This document shows, in pieces, positions 42,546 through 50,523 of a stretch of 64,000 nt of DNA. This stretch comes from Chryseobacterium sp. StRB126 (GTDB lineage Bacteria > Bacteroidota > Bacteroidia > Flavobacteriales > Weeksellaceae). The notes below the pieces were generated by a model. The model ran no database searches, was not told where the DNA came from, and saw only the letters and a list, made by a program, of their open reading frames with translations. Position 1 is the first letter of the stretch, and the number at the start of each line of letters is the position of its first letter. The position numbers and the translations under genes were made by a program. The stretch is from assembly GCF_000829375.1 (NCBI RefSeq), contig NZ_AP014624.1, positions 682,001-746,000 on the forward strand. The letters run 5' to 3'.

Positions 42546-42629
42546 GCCCTGGTGGTGGAACTGGTAGACACGCAGGACTTAAAATCCTGTGTCCGCAAGG
42601 ACGTACGGGTTCAAGTCCCGTCTGGGGTA
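42546..42629 (+). tRNA. tRNA-Leu (UAA), copy 1
   Basis: The anticodon loop CTTAAAA carries anticodon TAA. The long variable arm is TGTCCGCAAGGACGT, the T arm ACGGGTTCAAGTCCCGT, and the acceptor GCCCTGG pairs with CTGGGGT using wobbles. Confidence 0.93.
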
Positions 42630-42634
42630 CAAAG

Positions 42635-42664
42635 CCCTCTGTATTTGCTACAGAGGGTTTTTTG
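42635..42664 (+). terminator. Terminator after the first tRNA set
   Basis: CCCTCTGTA (42635-42643) pairs with TACAGAGGG (42649-42657), followed by a T run. A near-identical hairpin ends the second set. Confidence 0.8.
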
Positions 42665-42752
42665 TTTTAATAGAGAGAGTGATCTTTTAAATAAATTTCT
42701 TATATTTGTAAGAATTACCGATTGTATCTGCGGTAGCAGAGCAATATAACGA

Positions 42753-42834
42753 GCGGATGTGGTGTAATTGGTAGCCACGCCAGACTTAGGATCTGGTGCC
42801 GTGAGGCGTGGGGGTTCGAGTCCCTTCATCCGCA
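42753..42834 (+). tRNA. tRNA-Leu (UAG), copy 2
   Basis: The sequence is identical to the first tRNA-Leu(UAG) over its full length, with anticodon loop CTTAGGA. Confidence 0.95.
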
Positions 42835-42847
42835 CAATACAAAGAAC

Positions 42848-42873
42848 AGGATTTGCTTTCAAATCCTTTTTTT
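42848..42873 (+). terminator. Terminator after tRNA-Leu(UAG) copy 2
   Basis: AGGATTTG (42848-42855) pairs with CAAATCCT (42860-42867) around CTTT and runs into T. Confidence 0.65.
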
Positions 42874-42886
42874 GTACCACACACCG

Positions 42887-42970
42887 GCCCTGGTGGTGGA
42901 ACTGGTAGACACGCAGGACTTAAAATCCTGTGTCCGCAAGGACGTACGGGTTCAAGTCCCGTCTGGGGTA
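42887..42970 (+). tRNA. tRNA-Leu (UAA), copy 2
   Basis: The sequence is identical to the first tRNA-Leu(UAA) over its full length, with anticodon TAA. Confidence 0.93.
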
Positions 42971-42975
42971 CAAAA

Positions 42976-43006
42976 CCCTCTGTATTTTGAATACGGAGGG
43001 TTTTTT
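42976..43006 (+). terminator. Terminator after the second tRNA set
   Basis: CCCTCTGTATT (42976-42986) pairs with AATACGGAGGG (42990-43000) with one wobble and is followed by TTTTTT. It resembles the hairpin at 42635. Confidence 0.8.
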
Positions 43007-43110
43007 GTTTTAATATCGTAAAAAGAAATCATCTATAAAAAATAAGCTCCTTACATTTTATTGTAAAGAGCTTCATAATATATTTTTATCCGTCCGGGAT
43101 GTAGGAGCCA

Positions 43111-43722
43111 TTATTTTTTACTGCTTCTCTCCAGTCTTTCCAGTCTTTCAAAAATATCTGTAAAAATATTCTTCTCAGCAATGGAGACATGGCCTACAAT
43201 TTTATAAAGATTCTGGTTATCAGTATGGGTTGCATACTCTAAATTTCCATTTGTATGGGCTAATAAATGATGAATGGGATCTTTTTTCAGATCAGCTTTA
43301 TTCAGAAATACAATATCTCCGTAATGATAGGGAGAGAGCAGTTGTTTTTCTCTAGTAAATTCATATACGAGATCTACTGAGGCTAATATTTTTTGAAGGA
43401 TTGCATTGTTCTCCGAATGATTTTCCCGTAGATTTTCGGCTTCTTTATCTTCATTAAAGCCTATTTCCGGAAAAAGCATCAGTTGATTAGTACCAGAAAC
43501 ACTGGCCAGCTGACTTTCCTGAAGCGTTTCCGTAAGAAGCTGATCCAAATCCAGACTAAAATGATTGGCCACCTTTAGTATGGTTTCAATCTTCGGTTCA
43601 GCACGGCCTTCTTCATAGGAACTTATCACTCCTCTGTTTAAATCAAGTAAATCAGCAAATGTCTTCTGGCTCAAACCTTTAACCTGTCTTATTTTCTTAA
43701 TGTTCGTTCCAAAGAAGCTCAT
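43111..43722 (-). CDS. XRE family regulator with degenerate S24-like C terminus
   Basis: This 203-residue protein has an N-terminal helix-turn-helix (residues 6-62, KKIRQVKGLSQKTFADLLDL and NRGVISSYEEG). The C-terminal half (SPYHYGDIVFLNK, then YKIVGHVSIAEKN) recalls the beta domain of LexA/CI-type S24 proteins, but no Ser-Lys dyad is visible, so self-cleavage is unlikely. The last helix FERLERLERSSKK may dimerise. The -7 element TATCTTTG on the minus strand (43749-43742) lies just upstream of the start. Targets are unknown. Confidence 0.8.
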   Translation of the reverse strand: MSFFGTNIKKIRQVKGLSQKTFADLLDLNRGVISSYEEGRAEPKIETILKVANHFSLDLDQLLTETLQESQLASVSGTNQLMLFPEIGFNEDKEAENLRENHSENNAILQKILASVDLVYEFTREKQLLSPYHYGDIVFLNKADLKKDPIHHLLAHTNGNLEYATHTDNQNLYKIVGHVSIAEKNIFTDIFERLERLERSSKK

Positions 43723-43741
43723 TTATCTCTAATTTTTTTTG

Positions 43742-43749
43742 CAAAGATA
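43742..43749 (-). promoter_or_regulatory. -7 promoter element of the XRE gene
   Basis: Read on the minus strand this is TATCTTTG, a TAnnTTTG match, 19 bp before the ATG. Confidence 0.5.
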
Positions 43750-43881
43750 AATCTTTTGAAAAGAGTGATAAAAGAAGCTGTTATCGGAATATTTTTATAC
43801 TATTTATATACAATGGATTAAGAAAATCTGTACCCATGATATTCTGTTGTTCTGTATCTGTATCCAAACCGAAAGACTCCA

Positions 43882-43889
43882 TAATTTTG
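43882..43889 (+). promoter_or_regulatory. -7 promoter element of the MocR operon
   Basis: TAATTTTG matches TAnnTTTG, 19 bp before the first start codon. A short direct repeat, TCTGTATCTGTATC, lies at about 43851-43864 and could be a MocR-type operator. Confidence 0.45.
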
Positions 43890-43908
43890 CTTTGTTAAGA
43901 AGAATATT

Positions 43909-44274
43909 ATGGAAACCAATGTTCAATATCAGGAACCGATTCAATATGCAGAAGTCTATATTTCAGACATGTTGGTGCTAAAAAATATATTTCTGCAGGC
44001 ACAGAATACCGGAAAAGTGAGCTCAGAATTTGGACTCCCTTTCCTATTGGCTAAAAAGAAAGAAGAGGTTATTGCCTTTGCGAGTCTGGTCATGAATGAA
44101 AAAGGAGGAATAGCCTTTAAAATTTATGATAAAACAGGAGCACAGAATTCTGAAAAGAAAAACTTTATCTCCCGGGTCGAGAGCTATTTTAAAAAGAATA
44201 ATACCGCTAATTTCCGTAACCCAGAACAGCTTAAAAATAGTATTTGCAGGATGATTAGCTGGCTCAATCAGTAA
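43909..44274 (+). CDS. Small unknown protein upstream of the MocR regulator
   Basis: I do not recognise this 121-residue cytoplasmic protein. It is a mixed alpha/beta chain with a hydrophobic strand EVIAFASLVMNEKGGIAFKI in the middle and a helical C terminus ending CRMISWLNQ. It is followed 43 bp later by the MocR gene and then a GNAT gene, and the three probably form one operon. Whether it is a substrate-binding helper or unrelated cannot be said. Confidence 0.5.
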   Translation: METNVQYQEPIQYAEVYISDMLVLKNIFLQAQNTGKVSSEFGLPFLLAKKKEEVIAFASLVMNEKGGIAFKIYDKTGAQNSEKKNFISRVESYFKKNNTANFRNPEQLKNSICRMISWLNQ

Positions 44275-44317
44275 TCAAAAAGTGATAAAGTTGTACATTT
44301 ACTTAAAACAGTGATCG

Positions 44318-45733
44318 ATGCCTAAAGATGTTCTTTACCTTAAAATAGCCAATTCTGTTACAGAGCAGATCAATAGCGAAACACTGCAGTTTGGAGACAG
44401 GTTACCTTCATTACGCAGTGCCCAAAAGCTGTATAATGTTAGCTTAAATACCATAAAGCAGGCTTATATGGAGCTGGAAAGCCGTTCTCTGGTAGAATCA
44501 AGACCAAAATATGGCTACTATGTAAGCCAGACCTCTCAGCGAAAATTAGCATTACCCTCTGTGGCGAAAATGAAGGTGTGGGAAGGGAAAAACAGCCCGG
44601 AAGATCTTGTTGGAAAGGTATTTGGAACCATTGCGGGAACGGATGTTACTCAGTTTGCGTTGGGGATTCCGGGGAAAAGCCTTCTTCCGGTAGCAAAGAT
44701 GAAGAAGTGCATGATAGAAGTAATTAAGAGGAAGAGTGATAGTGGAACCAATTATGAGCCGGTGCAGGGAAGTGAAAGTCTTCGCAGGGAAATTGCTAAG
44801 TGGTCTATCGTAATGGAAGGGAAAATTACAGAAGATGATCTGGTGATTACTTCCGGTGCTATGAACGGGGTTTATAACTGTTTGATGGCTGTTACCCAGC
44901 CGGGAGATTCTGTTGCGGTGGAAAGTCCTGTTTATTTTGGAATTCTTCAGGCGATTCAGCTGCTGGGGCTGAAGGCGGTGGAAATTCCTACCCATCCTAT
45001 TACCGGAGTAGATCTGGATGCCTTAAAAAAGGTATTGCCAAAGCTTTCTGCCTGTTGTTTTGTGGTGAACTATAATAACCCGTTGGGCTTTCAGATGCCG
45101 GATGATAATAAGAAAGAACTGGTAAGAATGCTTACCGAGCATAATGTTCCTTTGGTAGAAGATGATGTCTACGGAAATATTTATTTCGGAGCGGGAAGGC
45201 CGAAGCCATGTAAATTTTATGATGAAGCAGGAATTGTGATGTGGGTAGGCTCCGTGTCTAAGACCTTAGCGCCGGGTTATCGTGTAGGCTGGGTGGCACC
45301 TGGAAAATTTAAAGAGAAGATTATCCGGCAAAAGCTGGTGCAGACCGTATCAAGTCCGTCTTTATTTTCAGATGTAATTGCGGATTTCCTTGAGCATGGC
45401 CGTTACGATCATCATTTGAGAATGTTCAGGAAGAAGCTGTATGCCAATTATTTACAGATTCAGAAGTCTGTAACACAGTATTTTCCTGATAATACGAAAG
45501 TTTCAGAACCGAAAGGGGGATTTATGCTGTGGCTGGAGCTTGATAAAAGAATTTGTACTGAAGATTTGTATGATGAAGCAGTTAACCAGAAAGTAAACTT
45601 TGCTCCGGGAAGAATGTTTTCACAATATAATCAGTATCAAAACTGTATGCGATTAAACTATGCCCTGGAATGGACAGACCGTGTAGAAAGCGATCTGGAA
45701 AAATTGGGCAAAATGATAAAAAACAGAATTTAA
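44318..45733 (+). CDS. MocR/GntR-type PLP-dependent regulator (aminotransferase-fold)
   Basis: This 471-residue protein joins an N-terminal GntR winged helix (residues 1-75: SVTEQINSETLQFGDRLPSL, then YNVSLNTIKQAYMELESRSL) to a class I aminotransferase domain. The PLP lysine is expected in VGSVSKTLAPGYRVGWV (near residue 318), with NYNNPLGFQMP and VEDDVYGNIYFG as cofactor loops. Such proteins usually regulate PLP, GABA or amino-acid genes through the bound cofactor. A GNAT gene follows by 13 bp. A true aminotransferase is less likely because of the DNA-binding domain. Confidence 0.92.
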   Translation: MPKDVLYLKIANSVTEQINSETLQFGDRLPSLRSAQKLYNVSLNTIKQAYMELESRSLVESRPKYGYYVSQTSQRKLALPSVAKMKVWEGKNSPEDLVGKVFGTIAGTDVTQFALGIPGKSLLPVAKMKKCMIEVIKRKSDSGTNYEPVQGSESLRREIAKWSIVMEGKITEDDLVITSGAMNGVYNCLMAVTQPGDSVAVESPVYFGILQAIQLLGLKAVEIPTHPITGVDLDALKKVLPKLSACCFVVNYNNPLGFQMPDDNKKELVRMLTEHNVPLVEDDVYGNIYFGAGRPKPCKFYDEAGIVMWVGSVSKTLAPGYRVGWVAPGKFKEKIIRQKLVQTVSSPSLFSDVIADFLEHGRYDHHLRMFRKKLYANYLQIQKSVTQYFPDNTKVSEPKGGFMLWLELDKRICTEDLYDEAVNQKVNFAPGRMFSQYNQYQNCMRLNYALEWTDRVESDLEKLGKMIKNRI

Positions 45734-45746
45734 TACACCTAAAGCG

Positions 45747-46232
45747 ATGAATGATAACAATAATGAAGTAAAAATAATAAGCTATGAGCCTCAGTATAAG
45801 GAAGCTTTTAAGACCTTAAATGAAGAATGGATCAAAAAGTTCTTTGTTATGGAACCCAGTGATTATAAACTGTTGGATAATCCGGAAGAAGAGATAATCA
45901 ACAAAGGTGGATATATTGCTTTTGCTTTATTGAATGGCGAAGCGGTAGGCACTTGTGCCTTAGTAAAAGCTCATGAGGAACCACTAGCTTTTGAACTGTC
46001 AAAAATGGCCGTAAGCCCTAAAGCGCAGGGTAAGAAGATCGGTTACCTATTGGGCAATGCTCTTGTTGAAAAAGCCAGAGAGTTAAAAGCAGAAAAAGTA
46101 TTTTTGGAAACCAATTCCGTGTTGGTGCCTGCCATAAAGTTATATGAAAAACTAGGGTTTAAACATACACCAATTACCAATCCGGGTTACGACCGAGGAG
46201 ATGTACAGATGGAATTGGATCTTCAATCTTAG
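45747..46232 (+). CDS. GNAT family N-acetyltransferase
   Basis: This 161-residue GNAT protein shows the acetyl-CoA pyrophosphate loop SPKAQGKKIGYLLG (motif A, about residues 91-104, Q/RxxGxG/A form), preceded by the strand FELSKMAV and followed by VFLETNSVLVPAIKLYEKLGF. It transfers an acetyl group from acetyl-CoA to an amine of unknown identity. It is the last gene of the MocR operon and may be its regulated enzyme. Confidence 0.9.
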   Translation: MNDNNNEVKIISYEPQYKEAFKTLNEEWIKKFFVMEPSDYKLLDNPEEEIINKGGYIAFALLNGEAVGTCALVKAHEEPLAFELSKMAVSPKAQGKKIGYLLGNALVEKARELKAEKVFLETNSVLVPAIKLYEKLGFKHTPITNPGYDRGDVQMELDLQS

Positions 46233-46234
46233 TC

Positions 46235-46279
46235 AAAAAAAATATTGGAACAAGGATATAATTATCCGAGTTCCAATAT
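46235..46279. terminator. Bidirectional two-part hairpin terminator
   Basis: ATATTGGAAC pairs with GTTCCAATAT, and inside it GGATA pairs with TATCC, with 2-nt internal bulges (46242-46279). An A run on the left acts as a T run for the minus-strand phosphodiesterase gene, which ends at 46308. Confidence 0.75.
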
Positions 46280-46307
46280 CAAATTTAAATCTAATTGTTT
46301 TACTGTT

Positions 46308-48161
46308 TTATTTCTTGATAAATGTCTTCGTCAGAGACCTTTTGCTTCCATTGAGTTTAATGAAATACATTCCGGATGGAAACCCTTCAATATTGATCTT
46401 CTCATCATAATTTCCATTGGAAGATCTTAAGTTTTTGGTGGAAACAAGTGATCCTTTAGAATCCATAATTTCAACCTTAATTTCTTTATCCCCAGATGGA
46501 TAACTGATGTTGATTTGAGTGGAGGCAGGGTTGGGATATACTTTAAAATCCTCAGTGGCAGCCTTTGTTTCCTTAGTAGACAAAACATCCTTTGAGCAGG
46601 CCGGAATTCTGTTTATTCCATCAATTCCCCATGAAGACTGTATCGGAATACAAAGCCAGTTCAATACAGTTGGGAAATGATCCGTTTCTCTTGTTGTTGA
46701 GGAATAATCATAAACTTTAAACGAATTTGAAGAGTTGGCAGTATAAGTTGGAGAACCTGTAATGTTCATATGATTCGCATTAGGACTTGAATCTGCCAAA
46801 GTATTTCCTGCTGTTCCATCACATTTCCAATTGGCCAAAAGCTGAGCATAATATGGATGTGATGCGGTAATATCCTGGTTGGCCCAATTGACAATTACAT
46901 TATTCGGAAGAGCAGACTTCCAGATCCTTACATCTTTGTAGGAAGCGGCAAGAGTAACACTGTAAGTATTTGTCCCATCCTGATTTAATGTTAATGGAAG
47001 AACAGAATCAATATTTCCGATTGTACTCATTTTAGCGAAAGTAACCGGGACACCATCTTCATATAAGGTTACAAGACCGTCTCTGTCAAAGCTTGCGGCA
47101 ATATGTTTCCATTTATTGGTTTCTACTTTTCCGCCTACAAGATCAATTCGGTTGGTACCATCTGCAATATTCATTTTAAAATTCTGTCCGGAATATCCCG
47201 AGAAGATAATTCCTTTATTCTTTCCATTATTCCAGTTTTTATTTCCAAGAAATACAGGATCACTGGTGTAAGCAGCGTTAGGTTTTACCCAAAATTCAAT
47301 CGTGAAATCCTGATTTGCTCCAAAATTGAACGGAGTTTGGTTTGTAGGTTTTGCATAAGCTCCCGAAGGAAGATTAAGTTGGTTAAAGGTTTTATTAGAC
47401 TCAAGAACTGTTTTACTGATCTGTTGAGGGGTAAATCCAGGGTTGGAATAGACCGTGAAAATATTTCGTTCTGAAAGATTTCCGCCACCGTGAGAGCTTT
47501 CTACAGCACCATGATCTGTTGTTAAAACTACCAGCCAGTCCTCATTATGGTAAGTTGATCTGTTTTTCAGGGCATTTACAATCTCGCCAATATAAGTATC
47601 AGTAGTCTGAATAGAAGAAACATACTGTGGAATGGCAGAAGAAAATCCGTAAGAATGCCCTGCATGATCCACATCATCAAAATCTACGAACAGAATATCC
47701 GGATTATCATTCTGTAAAGTATTCACGGCTGCGTTTTTCACGGCGAGATCTGTTCCTAAATTCGATTTCACGTCCGCATTTTGTATGATTTTGTCATTGA
47801 TAGGTGCCCAATTGACAAGAGACATTGTTCTTAAATTAGGATTATAGGCTTCAGCTCTTGAGATAAAATCAGGATAGTTACTATAATTAGGATTAGTAAA
47901 ACTATTATCCTGTACATTATGCTTGGTATGCCATACACCTGTAAGCATGGTACTCCAGCCATTTCCGCTCCATGTTGTGGCAGCGCACAATCCGTCAAGA
48001 GAGTAAATAGATTGGCTGATGAGGGTTTTGATGTTAGGGGCATTGGTAGACATCATGACATCTGCACGGCATCCGTCAATACCGATAAAAAGGACTTTTT
48101 TAGTTTGAGCTCCAAGGAAACAGCTCATTACAACAGCCATTGAGAATAGTTTTGTTTTCAT
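46308..48161 (-). CDS. Secreted alkaline-phosphatase-superfamily phosphodiesterase with LamG domain and T9SS sorting tail
   Basis: This 617-residue protein has a signal peptide (residues 1-19) and a type I phosphodiesterase/nucleotide pyrophosphatase domain with LFIGIDGCRADVM (metal ligand Asp29) and AATTWSGNGWSTMLTG (likely nucleophile Thr63), plus VDFDDVDHAGHSYGF and LTTDHGAVESSHGG for the second metal site. A LamG-like domain follows (about residues 270-400, FTIEFWVKPNA), and the protein ends with a type A T9SS sorting domain (FKVYPNPASTQINISYPSG to GMYFIKLNG). It is therefore exported to the cell surface and cleaves a phosphodiester, phosphonate ester or nucleotide. Two TTTAC-N5-GTAAA palindromes precede the gene and a third lies further up. 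Confidence 0.88.
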   Translation of the reverse strand: MKTKLFSMAVVMSCFLGAQTKKVLFIGIDGCRADVMMSTNAPNIKTLISQSIYSLDGLCAATTWSGNGWSTMLTGVWHTKHNVQDNSFTNPNYSNYPDFISRAEAYNPNLRTMSLVNWAPINDKIIQNADVKSNLGTDLAVKNAAVNTLQNDNPDILFVDFDDVDHAGHSYGFSSAIPQYVSSIQTTDTYIGEIVNALKNRSTYHNEDWLVVLTTDHGAVESSHGGGNLSERNIFTVYSNPGFTPQQISKTVLESNKTFNQLNLPSGAYAKPTNQTPFNFGANQDFTIEFWVKPNAAYTSDPVFLGNKNWNNGKNKGIIFSGYSGQNFKMNIADGTNRIDLVGGKVETNKWKHIAASFDRDGLVTLYEDGVPVTFAKMSTIGNIDSVLPLTLNQDGTNTYSVTLAASYKDVRIWKSALPNNVIVNWANQDITASHPYYAQLLANWKCDGTAGNTLADSSPNANHMNITGSPTYTANSSNSFKVYDYSSTTRETDHFPTVLNWLCIPIQSSWGIDGINRIPACSKDVLSTKETKAATEDFKVYPNPASTQINISYPSGDKEIKVEIMDSKGSLVSTKNLRSSNGNYDEKINIEGFPSGMYFIKLNGSKRSLTKTFIKK

Positions 48162-48189
48162 GGGATAAAGAGTTTTTGAAAAGTAAAAG

Positions 48190-48204
48190 TTTACAAATAG
48201 TAAT
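48190..48204 (-). promoter_or_regulatory. Palindromic operator candidate P1
   Basis: TTTACAAATAGTAAT is the reverse complement of the copy at 48231 except at one end. It is 29 bp upstream of the phosphodiesterase start codon, in a position to block or drive its promoter. Confidence 0.55.
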
Positions 48205-48230
48205 TTATTTTTTAATAATTGTAAAATTAA

Positions 48231-48245
48231 TTTACTATTTGTAAA
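48231..48245 (-). promoter_or_regulatory. Palindromic operator candidate P2
   Basis: TTTACTATTTGTAAA is a perfect 5+5 bp palindrome with TATTT spacer. It is identical to the copy at 54945 in front of the receptor operon. Confidence 0.6.
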
Positions 48246-48420
48246 TATATATGAACTGAAAATTAATTTATTGATAATTAAAAAGTTGCTCTGAAAATGA
48301 AATGTTAGAAATAGGTGTAGTGTTGTAACTGTAATAATATTAATGCTTTAACGTCTTAATTGCTTTAAATTGAAACTATACATGTAGAAATGCAATTAAG
48401 GATTATTGAAAATTTCAAAG

Positions 48421-48435
48421 TTGACAAATAGTAAA
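48421..48435 (-). promoter_or_regulatory. Palindromic operator candidate P3 (one mismatch)
   Basis: TTGACAAATAGTAAA differs from the reverse complement of P2 at one base. It lies 260 bp upstream of the phosphodiesterase start and could be a distant auxiliary site. Confidence 0.4.
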
Positions 48436-48445
48436 AGTTAATATT

Positions 48446-48522
48446 TGTCATTCTGAGCTTGTCGAAGAATCTTAAACTTACTTAGAGATTCTTCATTACG
48501 TTTCACTCCATTCAGAATGACA
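48446..48522. repeat. Dispersed hairpin repeat, family 2, copy 2
   Basis: The outer arms TGTCATTCTGA (48446-48456) and TCAGAATGACA (48512-48522) enclose inner arms GAAGAATCT (48464-48472) and AGATTCTTC (48486-48494). Arms and spacing match the copy near 22.8 kb. Confidence 0.7.
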
Positions 48523-48568
48523 GTGTGAAAGCTCAACGAAGACAAATATTCAATCGATAGGGTGATAA

Positions 48569-48622
48569 TTCCCCTCCCTCGGAGGGGTGTCAAAAATTCA
48601 AAGAATTTTGACGGGGTGGTTA
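48569..48622. repeat. Dispersed repeat, family 3 (CCCCTCC/GGAGGGG and GTCAAAA/TTTTGAC)
   Basis: Two adjacent hairpins are visible: CCCCTCC with GGAGGGG, and GTCAAAAATTC with GAATTTTGAC, followed by GGGGTGGTT. I remember similar elements as common in Flavobacteriia intergenic DNA. Only one copy is in this window. Confidence 0.5.
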
Positions 48623-48662
48623 AAAAAAACGACACAAATGCCATGAAAAAAACATTTGTGTC
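48622..48662 (-). terminator. Terminator of the phosphonatase-like operon
   Basis: GACACAAATG (48631-48640) and CATTTGTGTC (48653-48662) are a perfect 10-bp stem. On the minus strand a T run follows, at the 3' end of the four-gene operon. Confidence 0.8.
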
Positions 48663-48682
48663 ATAAGTATAAAAGTAAGTAT

Positions 48683-49351
48683 TTAAAGAATATTTACAGC
48701 CTCAGAAATGGTATTGAAGATATAATCAGGTTCAGCCTTTTCCAGTTCTGTCCTGCTTTGAGCTCCGGACAGGACAGCAATAGTCAATCCGCAGCCTGCA
48801 TTTTTTCCCTCTTCAATATCAATCACAGAATCTCCGGCTTTTAAAACCTTTTCCGGCTCCAAAATATTGAACTTTTGCATGGCCAGATGAATCATTTCCG
48901 GGCTTGGTCTGCTTTCTGTAACATCGTCAGCAGTGATTAAAGCATCAAAATGTACATTTTCTTTCCACTGAAGCTTATCCAAAAGCTGTTGGGCAATTTC
49001 TGAGGTGTAACCTGTGTTTAGCACTACTTTTTTATGCTGAGCTTTCATTGTAAGAAGAAAATCTTCCGTTCCATTGATTGGTTGTACATCCAGATTCTGG
49101 TAAGCCTCTTTTAGTTTTCCGGAGAAGTTTTCAAAAATAATAATAGCATCTGCCTCCTTTCCATTGATATCTTTTAGTAAACTGGTGATAGCCTCCAGTT
49201 TCTCCATTCCGGCACAAGTAATAAGAACCTGTTCAAGATTAACTTTGTAGCCATGTTCATTAACAGCCTCGGTTAAGGTTTTATACACTACATTATCTTC
49301 ATCCACTGTAGTTCCGGCCATATCCAGAACCAATAATTCTATATTTTTCAT
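48683..49351 (-). CDS. Phosphonatase-like HAD hydrolase (TIGR03351 type)
   Basis: This 222-residue HAD protein is related to PhnX. Motif I is LDMAGTTVDED (nucleophile Asp10); a helical cap with Lys51 (GMEKLEAI) is placed like the Schiff-base lysine of phosphonoacetaldehyde hydrolase; motif II is LNTGYTSE; and motif III/IV is KAGDSVIDIEEGKNAG. It probably cleaves the C-P or C-O-P bond of a compound made by the flavoprotein encoded just upstream (6 bp gap). It is the last gene of the minus-strand operon. Confidence 0.85.
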   Translation of the reverse strand: MKNIELLVLDMAGTTVDEDNVVYKTLTEAVNEHGYKVNLEQVLITCAGMEKLEAITSLLKDINGKEADAIIIFENFSGKLKEAYQNLDVQPINGTEDFLLTMKAQHKKVVLNTGYTSEIAQQLLDKLQWKENVHFDALITADDVTESRPSPEMIHLAMQKFNILEPEKVLKAGDSVIDIEEGKNAGCGLTIAVLSGAQSRTELEKAEPDYIFNTISEAVNIL

Positions 49352-49357
49352 TGAAAT

Positions 49358-50512
49358 TTATGCGTAAATTTTGTCTATGTTAAACTTAGAGAAGCCTCCG
49401 CTTCCCGTCATTCCTTTTCCACCAATACCCGTTACAATATGGATATTTGGAGAGGGGCTGTGTTCAAAAATATCTTTCGTTTTGCACTGAGAATATACTC
49501 CAAACCATCTTCTCTGGATTTCATAAGTAGGAAGAGCGATGATTTTTTTTGCTTCATGAATCATGAATTCGTCAATTTCCATATTTAAATCAAAACCAAG
49601 ATCATCTGCATTTTTAGCATCAGCGTATTCATGAGAGTCTCCAAGAATGATAGATCCGTCCAATGCCTGCTTGAACAGGATGTGAACCCCAAATTTTTTC
49701 TCAAACGAATTAGGATCTTCTAACGATTTGATTTTCTGGAAAGAAGGACATTCACTAAAGGACTCATATCTTCGGATGGAAAGCCCTGTCAGAATATTTC
49801 CCTGAAGAGAATAAATTCCCTGAGGCTTGGTTTGAAGCATCTGAAGTTTACTCACTTCCAAATCACTTTCATTGAATACGTTAGGGTATAGAGTTTTAAA
49901 CTCATGGCCGCCACAAATAATGATTTTTGAAGCTGTATATTCTTCTCCATCTGCTGTGATGGCAATACATTTCTGATCATCCTCATGCGTTTCAACAACA
50001 GTTGTATTATAAATGATCTGCAATCCCATTTTTTCCTGCAGCAGCTTGTGAAGTTTTATAATCATATCTGCAGAATCTACAGAAAGCTCCTGTGGAAAGA
50101 ACAATCCACCTTTACAATAATCGGAACGGAGTCCGTCATATTTCTTAATGCAGTCATTTTTAGATAGCATAACCGATTCATAATCATTATTTCTGTTGAT
50201 CTTATACAGCTCTTCAATAAGCTGAAGTTCCTCATCATTGGAAGCGATGTACACAGATCCGTTTTGTCTGATGGTAAGATCTGCCTGAGTATGAAGTTCA
50301 TTATATATTGCGAGACTTTCTCTTCCGAAGTTTTGCCATTTAAGATCCATTCCGGAAGGAACTACCTGTCCGAAATTTCGTACGGTGGCCCCTTGAGGGA
50401 TAGAGTTTCTTTCCAGTAAAGCTACTTTTAGATTTCTCTTCAGCGCATGATACGCATGGAATGTTCCTAAAATTCCGCCTCCCACAACGAGTAAATCAAA
50501 TTTTGTTTTCAT
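49358..50512 (-). CDS. FAD-dependent oxidoreductase (TIGR03364 type)
   Basis: This 384-residue DAO-fold flavoprotein has the FAD-binding loop LLVVGGGILGTFHAYHAL (residues 7-24) and closes with IHIVTGIGGKGMTGSGG. TIGR03364 flavoproteins occur with phosphonatase-like hydrolases and are thought to oxidise an aminophosphonate, giving an aldehyde for hydrolysis. It lies between the DUF5690 transporter and the hydrolase with gaps of 11 and 6 bp, so all three are one operon. The substrate is inferred from context only. Confidence 0.85.
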   Translation of the reverse strand: MKTKFDLLVVGGGILGTFHAYHALKRNLKVALLERNSIPQGATVRNFGQVVPSGMDLKWQNFGRESLAIYNELHTQADLTIRQNGSVYIASNDEELQLIEELYKINRNNDYESVMLSKNDCIKKYDGLRSDYCKGGLFFPQELSVDSADMIIKLHKLLQEKMGLQIIYNTTVVETHEDDQKCIAITADGEEYTASKIIICGGHEFKTLYPNVFNESDLEVSKLQMLQTKPQGIYSLQGNILTGLSIRRYESFSECPSFQKIKSLEDPNSFEKKFGVHILFKQALDGSIILGDSHEYADAKNADDLGFDLNMEIDEFMIHEAKKIIALPTYEIQRRWFGVYSQCKTKDIFEHSPSPNIHIVTGIGGKGMTGSGGFSKFNIDKIYA

Positions 50513-50523
50513 TGTATTATAAT

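Larger units (their letters stand above)
48162..48682. other. Gene-free region with operators and repeats
   Basis: These 521 bp contain three palindromes of TTTAC-N5-GTAAA type (48190, 48231, 48421), a family 2 hairpin repeat (48446-48522), a family 3 repeat (48569-48622) and a terminator (48622-48662). No coding sequence was recognised. Confidence 0.65.

Noticed and set aside
42359..42990. Open reading frames over the tRNA cluster on both strands, some with the GLEPPRLTAPDPKSG-type sequence
   Set aside because: They are read through tRNA genes and are a known class of false protein calls.
43111..43722. A LexA/CI-type self-cleaving repressor
   Set aside because: The S24-like half lacks a visible Ser-Lys catalytic pair.
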